The notes below the pieces were generated by a model. The model worked only from the letters and a program-made list of their open reading frames with translations. It searched no databases and was not told where the DNA came from. Shown here piece after piece: positions 7,004 to 14,580 of a DNA stretch of 27,393 nt (position 1 is its first letter; every line of letters begins with the position of its first letter). Where the stretch lies: the NCBI GenBank assembly GCA_900752065.1, contig CAADTT010000130.1, positions 1 through 27,393 on the forward strand. The letters run 5' to 3'. Source of the stretch: Lachnospiraceae bacterium. GTDB taxonomy: Bacteria > Bacillota > Clostridia > Lachnospirales > Lachnospiraceae. A program made the position numbers and the translations under genes.

Positions 7004-8706
7004 TACTGATTCATGAGATTTAAAAAAATTTGGTACAGGTTCAGCGTTCCGTAGCCCCATTCCCTATTGGGAAATAGAAACTGAGGGTTCCTGGTGGCGC
7101 CCCGAATCAGGAAGCTTTGAACCTCAAGATTAGTAAAATAGCGGTTGGGATAGTTCGCTCTGCCCCAGTTGATAAGAAGCGCTACAGCGCCGGCTGTAAG
7201 GGCTGCCGCGGCACTGGAACCTGTATAGCCCCCGTAGCCTCCTCCGGGCTCCGGAGCGGCCACATCTACGCCGGGGGCGGCGATGTCGGGCTTGATCTTT
7301 CCGTCGCGGGTGTAGCCGCGGCTGGAATTGATGTAGAGACTTCCATTATAGGCATTATAGGTACTGACGGTGATGACCTCCTCATTGTTTGCAGGAGCGG
7401 TCAGCGTGGTGTCAGGGTTTGGGGCCAGAAATACGGTGCCGGGGGAAATCTGCCCGGTCACAGGCAGCCACATATGGAAAGTCCCGTTAATGTATATATC
7501 GCTGTAGACGCGGACTGTCCAGATTCCCGGCGTAGGATTTTTAAAACGGAGAAGGATCAGCTCATTTCCTGTGGCAGCTTCCACAAGTTCATAATACAGA
7601 TGGATGACTGTTTTTTCCAGGGTAAAGCGCAGCGTGGCGCTCTGGTTCAGCCTGGCAGGGATGCGGGCGATGGTCTCTCCCAGAGGCGAGACGATCCCTA
7701 CGGAATACAGCTCAGGGGGCTGTCCCCACAGTTCTACGGAAAATCCTTCATCTTTTTCGTCCACAAGGATCTCTACGGCATCAAACTCCTGTGAGGGCGC
7801 AAGCTTTCCATAATAGTGGTGGGATTTTCCGGCTTCATTGCCGGCAGCGACGATGATGTAGCAGCCGGTAAATCCGGAGTAATAGGCGAGCACCTGCGCG
7901 AGAGGCGAATATCCCGTATGGCTGCCCTGAGAGGAGCCGAGCCCCAGACAGATCACGATTGGTTTTTGCAGAGCGTAGCTTACATCCAGCAGGTAACGCA
8001 TGGCCATCATGATATCGGTCTCCTGATAGACCGCAGAATCTTTTTCTGTCAGATAAAAATCCCGGAGATTCTGCTTGGCGGGCTTTAGCTTGACCACGGC
8101 GATATCTGCTTCCGGTGCGGCTCCTGTAAAATCAGAAGCAGGATCCATGCTTCCGGCGGCGATGCCTGCCAGACGTGTCCCGTGCCCGTCCTCATCACGG
8201 CTGGGAACGGCGGAATAGGGATCCTCCAGATCCAGGGCATCGTTGATCTGTTCCTCCGTATATTCAGAACCGTAAAAGAGGTTTTCCGGAGGGGTGCCGG
8301 TCTGGACAGACTGATCCCAGAGACGCAGGATGCGGCTGCGCCCGTCTCTGCGCCGGAAAGTGGGAAGGGTGTAGTCGATGCCAGTGTCGATGAAGCCCAG
8401 GATAACATTTCTTCCCATATAGTTTAAGAGGGGCTGTGTCTGTACCTGGAGGATGCCGGATGCTTCCAGGCTTGTGGTGTCCAGAGTGGAAAATAGCTTT
8501 GGAATGGAGTAGTATCCGGTAATCTCCATAGGGTTTTCCGGAAAACGGTCAGAGAGCGCATGGACCATCCCGAAGCCCCCGCCGAAGGGCTGGGCGCCAT
8601 AGTCGCGAAACTGCTCCATCCATATTTCTGGATTTGATCGGAAATTCAGGATAATATCCAGATAGTCGTTTGAGAGAATTCTCTCCCGTAATTCCTTTTC
8701 GTCCAT
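7003..8706 (-). CDS. Csp-like S8 family subtilisin
   Basis: A 567-residue subtilase. The triad is Asp107 in GFIDTGIDY, His175 in DEDGHGTRLAG and Ser498 in YTGSSAAAALTAG; the oxyanion Asn290 is in VAAGNEAG. About 95 residues precede the catalytic domain and resemble the Csp prodomain (GILQVQTQPLLNYMGRNV). A roughly 130-residue insert between Asn290 and Ser498 fits the jelly-roll domain of clostridial Csp proteases. Csp proteases process cortex-lytic enzymes such as SleC during spore germination. There is no signal peptide. The GTS motif reads GSS, but the Ser is kept, so an active enzyme is expected, unlike the pseudoproteases CspA and CspC of C. difficile. It starts at 8706 behind AAGGAG. The substrate is unknown. 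Confidence 0.88.
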   Translation of the reverse strand: MDEKELRERILSNDYLDIILNFRSNPEIWMEQFRDYGAQPFGGGFGMVHALSDRFPENPMEITGYYSIPKLFSTLDTTSLEASGILQVQTQPLLNYMGRNVILGFIDTGIDYTLPTFRRRDGRSRILRLWDQSVQTGTPPENLFYGSEYTEEQINDALDLEDPYSAVPSRDEDGHGTRLAGIAAGSMDPASDFTGAAPEADIAVVKLKPAKQNLRDFYLTEKDSAVYQETDIMMAMRYLLDVSYALQKPIVICLGLGSSQGSHTGYSPLAQVLAYYSGFTGCYIIVAAGNEAGKSHHYYGKLAPSQEFDAVEILVDEKDEGFSVELWGQPPELYSVGIVSPLGETIARIPARLNQSATLRFTLEKTVIHLYYELVEAATGNELILLRFKNPTPGIWTVRVYSDIYINGTFHMWLPVTGQISPGTVFLAPNPDTTLTAPANNEEVITVSTYNAYNGSLYINSSRGYTRDGKIKPDIAAPGVDVAAPEPGGGYGGYTGSSAAAALTAGAVALLINWGRANYPNRYFTNLEVQSFLIRGATRNPQFLFPNREWGYGTLNLYQIFLNLMNQ

Positions 8707-8746
8707 AAAATCTCCTTTTTGTTTTATAGAGAGGCAGGCATACAGC

Positions 8747-8817
8747 CGTTACCATTTTTTGGATGAAGCGGTAACGACAGCAGCTTTATAAATATATGCA
8801 GGAGCTGTCTTTTTTTT
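8747..8817 (+). terminator. Terminator-like leader upstream of the hybrid kinase
   Basis: Two adjacent hairpins lie in the divergent region. The first is CGTTACC (8747-8753) with GGTAACG (8770-8776). The second is GACAGC (8776-8781) with GCTGTC (8804-8809), followed by eight T residues (8810-8817). The second stem can also pair in a shifted register (CAGCT with AGCTG). No plus-strand gene lies upstream to be terminated, so this may be an attenuator for the kinase mRNA or the end of a small RNA. I do not recognise a known riboswitch. Confidence 0.45.
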
Positions 8818-8919
8818 CTGGATATTGCAAAAATCAGGTTATTGTGAAGAAAAAACTGGAATTGTCAGGTAATATATGGTAAAGTTTTTATATCAATAAT
8901 GTTATTCAGAGGTCAAAGT

Positions 8920-11427
8920 ATGCAGATGGGAAAATATAACGGATTAAATATAAATGAAGAAACGCTGGCTGTTATCGGGACTATGGCTGAGGGACTTCCC
9001 GGAGGGTTCTTTATATACCATGCAGATGGAAAAGAAGAGTTTATATACATAAATTCCCAGATGGTCAGAATCATGGGCTGCACGACAGAAGCGGAATTTC
9101 GTATGCTTACGCAAAATTCGTTCAAAGGACTTGTTCATTCTGAGGATCTCGATGCGGTAGAAGAGAGCATTCAAAGACAGATTCACCGCAATTCAGATAT
9201 GATAGACAGGGTAACGTATCGTATTACCCGGGCAGACGGGAAAATTCTCTGGATCGATGAGACGGGGCAGTTTGTCCACACGGAAGTATATGGTGATATT
9301 TTTTATGTTTTTGTTATTAGTGCTACAAATGAACATGATTACAAGATTCAGAAAAGAATGGAATTGCAGTTAAAGATGGTCGATGCGCTTTGCTGCGACT
9401 ATTTAAATGTATATTTGGTCGATATGCGGAAAAAGAGCGTTGAAGCCGTGAAAATGGACGGATATCTGGTTCCGGGACTTTCCAAAGATGGAGAAATCCC
9501 TTATGATTATGATACCCTGTGTTCCATGTATATAAAAGAGAGGGTTCATCCGGAGGATGCCGACATGCTGGCGGATGCTGTACGCATAGAGAGGCTGAAG
9601 GAGATACTGGATTCAGACGGTAAATACAGCATTACGTATCGGATTCTGGAAGATAAAAAGCCCCATTACTATCAGGCGAAATTCACCAGAGTGGACAAAA
9701 ACGACAGAAACGATGATATTATCATTGTAAGCTTCCAGAACATGGATACTGTGATCGAGAAAGAGCTTGCTGATGCAAGGGAGCTGGAGAATGCGAAAAA
9801 TGCTCTGGAGGCGGCGCTTGAGGAGGCGGTGAGGTCCAAGCTGTTTGCAGAACGTTTCCTGGATACATTTGATTCGGCATATTATGTGGATATTCCCGGC
9901 AACACCTGTATTATTTACCGGCAGCAGGAATATCAGATAAGGGATTATACGGAAACCGCTGATGATTTTTTTGGATTTGCGCGAAGATATGTGGAAAATG
10001 GGGTCGCAGAGGAGGATAAGGAACGTCTGGCATTTATTTGCTGTCCGGAGGGGATTCGAAAGTGGGTTCGGGAACATGACGACCGAAATGATTCTACGGT
10101 ACAATTTACTGATATATCGATCGGATACCGCCGCTATATGCATCTGTGTATCCTTTCAGGTGAGGATGAAGACCATGTCCAAATCGGTATTAATGACGTT
10201 GATAAACGAATCAGGAGGCAGAAGGCACAGGAAAAGGTTTTAGAGCAGGCGCTTAATGCGGCAGACAGTGCGAATAAGGCGAAAACGAATTTCTTTTTCA
10301 ATATGTCTCACGATATCCGAACGCCAATGAATGCAATTATCGGCTTTGCTGACCTGCTGAGCAAATACGAAGAGGACGGGGAAAGACGAAAAGACTATAT
10401 TCGAAAAATTCAGGAATCCAGCAGATATCTGCTGGAACTGATCAATAACGTGCTGGAAATGGCACGCATTGAAAGCGGAAAAATGACGCTTGACGAGTCT
10501 TTTTCCAATGTGGAAGAGCTTTATAATTCTTTTGAGACTATTTTCCTTGAACAGCTCAGGAAAAAGAAGATACACTTCATGAAAAAAACAGATGTTCATT
10601 GCCGGAATATCGTGTGCGACAGTACAAAAGTCAAACAGGTTTTTGTTAATCTGATCAGCAATGCCATCAAGTATACTCCGGAAGGGGGAAGCGTGACGAT
10701 GCGGCTGACAGAGCTTCCGTCAGAACGGGAAGGTTATGCAGTCCTGAAAACAGTTATTGAAGATACCGGTATCGGAATGTCAGCAGATTTTCTGCCCCAT
10801 ATTTTTGAAGACTTTTCAAGAGAAAAGAATTCAACGCAGAGCAGAGTGATCGGAACGGGGCTGGGAATGCACATTGTAAAAAAGATGGTCGATCTGATGG
10901 GAGGGTCTATTGAGATTGAAAGTGAGCCGGGAAAGGGAACGAAGATAACGGTCATTTTGTCCCATAAGATTACAGATGACGCCAATGTAAAGAAATATCA
11001 TGAGAGCGGGAATGTATTTGAAAAAAAAGAATTTGAAGGAAAAAGGATTCTTTTAGCGGAAGATAACGAGCTTAACGCGGAAATTGCGGTTGAGATATTA
11101 ACAGATGCCGGATTTGAGGTCGCTCATGCGGAGGACGGCGTAATATGTATCGATATGCTTCAGAAAGCAGAAGCTGGCTATTATGATCTGATCCTCATGG
11201 ATATCCAGATGCCGAACATGGACGGGTATAAAGCGGCCAGTGAGATCCGAAAGCTTTCTACAGACAGAAGGAACATTCCAATCATTGCCATGACAGCCAA
11301 TGCATTTGAGGAGGATCGGCAGAATGCTCTGGCAGTAGGCATGAATGGGCATATCTCGAAACCAATCGAGATCCCTAAATTACTGGCGGTTTTGGCCGGG
11401 GTTTTGAAGCCATGTGATTCGAAATAG
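8920..11427 (+). CDS. Cytoplasmic PAS-domain hybrid histidine kinase/response regulator
   Basis: A protein of 835 residues, counted from the ATG at 8920 that follows AGAGGTC; the frame opens seven codons earlier at 8899 without a ribosome binding site. The order is PAS (about 15-120), two more PAS-like regions (about 125-260 and 315-430) split by a coiled coil near 262-310, HisKA with FNMSHDIRTPMNAIIG (His464), HATPase_c with NLISNAIKYTP, EDTGIGM and GTGLGMHIVKKM, then a receiver with LILMDIQMPNMDGY (Asp761) and the SKPIE lysine. There are no membrane segments, so the signal is probably internal. It has no DNA-binding output and no partner regulator or phosphotransfer protein nearby. The ligand is unknown. 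Confidence 0.9.
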   Translation: MQMGKYNGLNINEETLAVIGTMAEGLPGGFFIYHADGKEEFIYINSQMVRIMGCTTEAEFRMLTQNSFKGLVHSEDLDAVEESIQRQIHRNSDMIDRVTYRITRADGKILWIDETGQFVHTEVYGDIFYVFVISATNEHDYKIQKRMELQLKMVDALCCDYLNVYLVDMRKKSVEAVKMDGYLVPGLSKDGEIPYDYDTLCSMYIKERVHPEDADMLADAVRIERLKEILDSDGKYSITYRILEDKKPHYYQAKFTRVDKNDRNDDIIIVSFQNMDTVIEKELADARELENAKNALEAALEEAVRSKLFAERFLDTFDSAYYVDIPGNTCIIYRQQEYQIRDYTETADDFFGFARRYVENGVAEEDKERLAFICCPEGIRKWVREHDDRNDSTVQFTDISIGYRRYMHLCILSGEDEDHVQIGINDVDKRIRRQKAQEKVLEQALNAADSANKAKTNFFFNMSHDIRTPMNAIIGFADLLSKYEEDGERRKDYIRKIQESSRYLLELINNVLEMARIESGKMTLDESFSNVEELYNSFETIFLEQLRKKKIHFMKKTDVHCRNIVCDSTKVKQVFVNLISNAIKYTPEGGSVTMRLTELPSEREGYAVLKTVIEDTGIGMSADFLPHIFEDFSREKNSTQSRVIGTGLGMHIVKKMVDLMGGSIEIESEPGKGTKITVILSHKITDDANVKKYHESGNVFEKKEFEGKRILLAEDNELNAEIAVEILTDAGFEVAHAEDGVICIDMLQKAEAGYYDLILMDIQMPNMDGYKAASEIRKLSTDRRNIPIIAMTANAFEEDRQNALAVGMNGHISKPIEIPKLLAVLAGVLKPCDSK

Positions 11428-11503
11428 TCCCCGCAGGAATAGAGATGAGTCCACGGCAGGATGTCATTTTTTATCTAAATTGTTGAAAAGGAGAGAATAC
11501 ACG

Positions 11504-12382
11504 ATGTACGAATTGATACAGGTTTCGGAAAAATGCTTTTATATCAAAAGCCCGGCTAAAATCGGGCTGGTAAAGCTGGGTGAGAAGGATGTCTGTCTGA
11601 TCGACAGCGGAAATGACAAAGACGCCGGAAGAAAAGTACGGCAGCTTCTGGATGCTAACGGCTGGCGGCTTACTGCTATTTACAATACCCACTCCAATGC
11701 GGACCACATCGGCGGCAACAAGTATTTGCAGGGGCAGACAGGATGCAAAATTTACGCACCGGGGATAGAATGTGCATTTACCCGTACCCCCGTCCTGGAA
11801 CCCTCATTTTTATACGGCGGCTATCCATGTAAGGATCTGCGGCACAAATTTCTCATGGCCCAGGAAAGCCATGCCGAAGAGATGACACAGGAGTGTCTGC
11901 CGGAGGGATTTGCGATCATCCCCCTGCCAGGACATTTCTTTGATATGGTGGGTTTTCGTACCTCTGATGATGTGGTCTATCTGGCGGACTGCCTGTCCAG
12001 CCGGGAGACGCTGGACAAATACCAGATTGGGTTTATTTACGATGTTGCCGCTTATCTGAAAACACTGGAGATGGTAAAAGTTCTGCAAGCCAAAATGTTC
12101 GTCCCGGCCCATGCAGCAGCTTCAGAGGATATGTCTGATCTCGCACAGTATAACATCGACAAAGTGATGGAAATCGCCGAGAAGATCACGGACATCTGCA
12201 AGGAACCTATTTCCTTCGAGGCAATCCTGCAAAAACTGTTCACAGATTACGGGCTTACCATGAACTTTGAGCAGTATGTTCTGGTAGGGAGCACTGTACG
12301 CTCCTACCTGGCATGGCTGAAAGATACTGGCAGGCTGAATGTCCTGTTCGAGCATAATATGCTGCTCTGGAAATCGGTATAG
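11504..12382 (+). CDS. MBL-fold metallo-hydrolase with an altered metal motif
   Basis: A 292-residue metallo-beta-lactamase-fold protein. The motif usually written HxHxDH reads H63-S-N65-A-D67-H68 here (NTHSNADHIGGN), so the second His is Asn. The other expected ligands are present: His144 in LPGHFF, Asp162 in YLADCLSS and His203 in VPAHAA. The fold also includes glyoxalase II, lactonases and RNases, so the substrate cannot be named. The open frame begins 90 bases earlier, but AAGGAGAG at 11488-11495 sets the ATG at 11504. It lies 76 bases after the kinase and may be co-transcribed with it. A hairpin terminator follows. Confidence 0.85.
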   Translation: MYELIQVSEKCFYIKSPAKIGLVKLGEKDVCLIDSGNDKDAGRKVRQLLDANGWRLTAIYNTHSNADHIGGNKYLQGQTGCKIYAPGIECAFTRTPVLEPSFLYGGYPCKDLRHKFLMAQESHAEEMTQECLPEGFAIIPLPGHFFDMVGFRTSDDVVYLADCLSSRETLDKYQIGFIYDVAAYLKTLEMVKVLQAKMFVPAHAAASEDMSDLAQYNIDKVMEIAEKITDICKEPISFEAILQKLFTDYGLTMNFEQYVLVGSTVRSYLAWLKDTGRLNVLFEHNMLLWKSV

Positions 12383-12462
12383 AAGGATGGGGAGTGTTCA
12401 GCGTTTATGAAAAATATTCCGGCGGCATTGTGGTACAGAAAGAGAAGCAAAGAGTTTGACGG

Positions 12463-12484
12463 ACGGGAGCAGCAGTGCTCCCGT
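12463..12484 (+). terminator. Terminator after the MBL-fold gene
   Basis: ACGGGAGCA (12463-12471) pairs perfectly with TGCTCCCGT (12476-12484) around a GCAG loop, followed by a weakly T-rich stretch. It separates the MBL gene from the PadR promoter. The 80 bases between the MBL stop and the hairpin carry no supported gene. Confidence 0.65.
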
Positions 12485-12512
12485 TAAATATCTTCATTTT
12501 ATCTAAAATATC

Positions 12513-12541
12513 TTGACATGTATAGAGCGCAGTGCTACGAT
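12513..12541 (+). promoter_or_regulatory. Sigma-A promoter of the padR unit
   Basis: TTGACA (12513-12518), a 17-base spacer and TACGAT (12536-12541) make a near-consensus promoter about 48 bases upstream of the PadR start. Confidence 0.82.
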
Positions 12542-12565
12542 ACATATATCGCAGTTCGATGTATC
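12518..12565. promoter_or_regulatory. Probable PadR operator half-sites
   Basis: Three half-sites flank the -10 box: ATGTAT (12518-12523), ATACAT (12540-12545) and ATGTAT (12559-12564). The first and second form ATGTAT-N16-ATACAT. The second and third form a second inverted repeat, GATACAT-N13-ATGTATC, whose flanks also match imperfectly. PadR proteins typically bind ATGT/ACAT inverted repeats, so this is a likely autoregulatory operator. Binding is inferred. Confidence 0.55.
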
Positions 12566-12588
12566 GCATTGCTGAGTGGGGTAGCATT

Positions 12589-12903
12589 ATGGATAATCAT
12601 ATCAGAAAAGTATATGTGCCGATGACCGAAACCGGATTCTACATTTTATTATGCCTGAGAGAAGAAGCGCACGGATACAGCATTGTTAAAAAAACAGAGG
12701 CTTTAACACAGGGGGAAATAAAGATCAGCCCTGGAACACTGTATGGCAGCTTATCAAAAATGGAAAAAGACGGTCTGATCAGATTTATCAGAGAAGAGGA
12801 AAAGCGCAAAATTTATCGTATTACGGAACTTGGAACACAGGTTCTTAATTTGGAAATGAAGCGGATCGAGCGTTTATATAAAAGTATGAAGGAGGCAAAA
12901 TGA
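12589..12903 (+). CDS. PadR family transcriptional regulator
   Basis: A 104-residue winged-helix protein of the small PadR subfamily: PMTETGFYILLCLREEAHGY, then KISPGTLYGSLSKMEKDGLI and a C-terminal dimerising helix. These are usually repressors of nearby membrane or transport genes. The frame extends 19 codons upstream, but that stretch would run through the promoter and operator, so the ATG at 12589 is chosen. It directly precedes the DUF2812 gene. PadR plus DUF2812 is a frequent pair in Firmicutes, and the DUF2812 protein is thought to modulate or respond alongside the regulator. It is likely autoregulated through the repeats over its promoter. Confidence 0.9.
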   Translation: MDNHIRKVYVPMTETGFYILLCLREEAHGYSIVKKTEALTQGEIKISPGTLYGSLSKMEKDGLIRFIREEEKRKIYRITELGTQVLNLEMKRIERLYKSMKEAK

Positions 12904-12904
12904 T

Positions 12905-13453
12905 ATGAAAGATACCAAAACAGAATTCAGATTTTTCACGGTTCCGGAATGGAAGAAAGAGGAAGAATATCTGAGAGAACAACACAAAAGAGGCTGGGAG
13001 TTTGTTAAGGTTAATTCTATTGGATTTTATCATTTTAAAAAGTGTGAGCCGAAAGATGTTATCTATCAGTTAGACTATAATCCGGACAGCGTCACGCAAA
13101 AAAATGAGTACGTTCAAATGTTTCGTGATTGCGGGTGGGAGTATCTGCAAAACTATGTTGGTTACAGTTATTTCCGCAAAGCAGCCTCTGAGATGGACGG
13201 AGCGGAAGAAGAAATCTTCTGTGATGATGCCTCCCGATTGGATATGATGAAACGGGTTTTACGGCAGCGCATGACGCCTCTTTTCTGTATCTTCTTTTTG
13301 ATTATTATTCCGCAGATCATGATACAGAGTCAGATCGATATGTTTATAAACCATATTTTGTTTGTTATATTTTGTATTTTGTTTGGTCTGTATCTTGGGC
13401 TGTTCCTGGTATTTGGTTATCAATTCTGGAAATATTATCGGTCCGTCCGTTAG
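12905..13453 (+). CDS. DUF2812 domain membrane protein
   Basis: A 182-residue protein. Residues 1-95 match the DUF2812 pattern, with aromatic and Cys/Gly/Trp-rich repeats (EYLREQHKRGWEFVKVN, then MFRDCGWEYLQNYVGYSYF). Two membrane helices follow at about 124-141 and 150-171, and the C terminus is basic. Function is unknown; the association with PadR suggests a regulated membrane stress or signalling role. It starts at 12905 with AAGGAGG eight bases upstream, overlapping the padR 3' end region. Its last 89 bases overlap the 3' end of the convergent LysR gene, leaving no room for a terminator between them. Confidence 0.85.
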   Translation: MKDTKTEFRFFTVPEWKKEEEYLREQHKRGWEFVKVNSIGFYHFKKCEPKDVIYQLDYNPDSVTQKNEYVQMFRDCGWEYLQNYVGYSYFRKAASEMDGAEEEIFCDDASRLDMMKRVLRQRMTPLFCIFFLIIIPQIMIQSQIDMFINHILFVIFCILFGLYLGLFLVFGYQFWKYYRSVR

Positions 13454-14342
13454 GCAGCGGACCGCACGGATCAGGGAATTTTTTTAGTTTTTCCATAAAT
13501 TTCTCTGAAGCCTTAGAAAACACCTGATATTTCTTCCAGACAATGCTCATGCCTTCTTCCCGCTTTGGAGAAAGAGGGCGGAAACAAAGTGCGCTGTTAC
13601 CGGAAGTATTGATGATTTTGTCAAACCCGATCGCATATCCAAGACCTTCCTCTACCATCAGGGAGGCGTTGAAAAGCAGGTTATAGGTTGCAACAATTTC
13701 CAATTCCGACAGCTCTCGTTTTAAACACGATTCGGCCACATATTGTCTTGAAATAATTAGTGGTTTGTCCCATAAATCTTCCGGGAGAATTTCTTTTTTT
13801 TCTGCCAGGGGAGAATCCTTCCGCATCAGTACACCCCAGGTTTCTTTGTAGGGCAAGAGAATCGAATTGTATTTTGTATGGTCCACAGAACCAAATATAA
13901 TTCCGAAATCAATCAGACCTTTCTCTAATTGATCTAAAACAAATTCAGCATTTCCGCTGGCGATATGATAGTGGATGCCGGGATAGGTTTCGTAAAGTTC
14001 CTTTGCTGCTTTGGCAATAAAACGGACGGCATCTGTTTCGCCTGTGCCAATATAGACATCACCAACGATGACCTGATCAGAGAGGGAAATTTCTCTCTCT
14101 GTTTTTTGTACCAGATTCAAAATTTCTTCTGCCCGTTTTCGCAGGATCATCCCTTCTTCTGTAAGCGTAACTTTTCTGGAGCCTTTTGTCCCGCGAATTA
14201 AGAGCTGTTTTCCCAATTCTTTTTCCATTGCTTTAATCTGCGTAGAAAGTGTGGGCTGAGACAGATGCAGTGATTCTGCTGCCCTTACAATGCTTTGTTC
14301 TCTTGCCACTGCAAGAAAATATTGGAGTACACGCAATTCCAT
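13365..14342 (-). CDS. LysR family transcriptional regulator
   Basis: A 325-residue LysR-type regulator. The winged helix-turn-helix lies in residues 1-60 (MELRVLQYFLAVAREQSIVR, then AAESLHLSQPTLSTQIKAME). A periplasmic-binding-like effector domain runs from about residue 90 to 295. The frame opens 33 codons earlier, but GAAGGGAT precedes the ATG at 14342, and the family almost always begins at this residue. The protein has about 25 extra C-terminal residues compared with typical members, encoded where the gene overlaps the convergent DUF2812 gene. It is divergent from the redox gene set starting at 14581, which it probably controls with an unknown ligand. Confidence 0.9.
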   Translation of the reverse strand: MELRVLQYFLAVAREQSIVRAAESLHLSQPTLSTQIKAMEKELGKQLLIRGTKGSRKVTLTEEGMILRKRAEEILNLVQKTEREISLSDQVIVGDVYIGTGETDAVRFIAKAAKELYETYPGIHYHIASGNAEFVLDQLEKGLIDFGIIFGSVDHTKYNSILLPYKETWGVLMRKDSPLAEKKEILPEDLWDKPLIISRQYVAESCLKRELSELEIVATYNLLFNASLMVEEGLGYAIGFDKIINTSGNSALCFRPLSPKREEGMSIVWKKYQVFSKASEKFMEKLKKFPDPCGPLPNGRTDNISRIDNQIPGTAQDTDQTKYKI

Positions 14343-14421
14343 AGATAATATCCCTTCTTTTATAAATACCTCAGCATACAAAAAAATGCCTGTGGCAGTT
14401 TTTTTGTATTTGACCGAATAT

Positions 14422-14450
14422 AGTATAGCACATATTTGCATAGGTTTAAA
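14422..14450 (-). promoter_or_regulatory. Probable promoter of the lysR gene
   Basis: On the minus strand TTTAAA (14450-14445), 17 bases, then TATACT (14427-14422). The -35 is weak, which suits a self-repressed regulator. The -35 lies inside the inverted repeat at 14440-14454. Confidence 0.5.
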
Positions 14451-14454
14451 CTAT
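14440..14454. promoter_or_regulatory. LysR-type box ATAG-N7-CTAT
   Basis: A perfect inverted repeat ATAG-N7-CTAT (14440-14443 and 14451-14454) that fits the T-N11-A rule for LysR-type sites. It covers the -35 of the lysR promoter and lies upstream of the divergent promoter, as expected for autorepression plus activation. Confidence 0.55.
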
Positions 14455-14456
14455 TG

Positions 14457-14479
14457 AAATACATTAATCATAAGTATTT
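14457..14479. promoter_or_regulatory. Second inverted repeat AAATAC-N11-GTATTT
   Basis: Six-base arms (14457-14462 and 14474-14479) next to, and slightly overlapping, the -35 box of the divergent promoter. This is where the activation site of a LysR regulator usually lies. Confidence 0.45.
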
Positions 14480-14506
14480 GATATATTTATTTTGTTTTAT
14501 TATACT
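14478..14506 (+). promoter_or_regulatory. Sigma-A promoter of the LysR-divergent redox operon
   Basis: TTGATA (14478-14483), 17 bases, then TATACT (14501-14506). The transcript would carry a leader of about 65 bases with a small hairpin, GGTGGA/TCCACC (14535-14540 with 14547-14552), before the first gene. Confidence 0.78.
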
Positions 14507-14580
14507 TAACTCAGGATATGACAAGTTCCTTTCCGGTGGAGGAACGTCCACCTGTGGAGAAATGTTGATGGTGAGTGAAA

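Noticed and set aside
7117..7794. A 225-codon plus-strand frame opposite the Csp-like protease
   Set aside because: Antisense shadow with no ribosome binding site or domain.
12407..12487. A 26-codon frame upstream of padR
   Set aside because: It runs through the terminator hairpin at 12463-12484, so it is unlikely to be a gene.
14535..14552. Hairpin in the leader of the redox operon as a riboswitch
   Set aside because: Only a 6-bp stem and loop, with no further conserved structure and no terminator.
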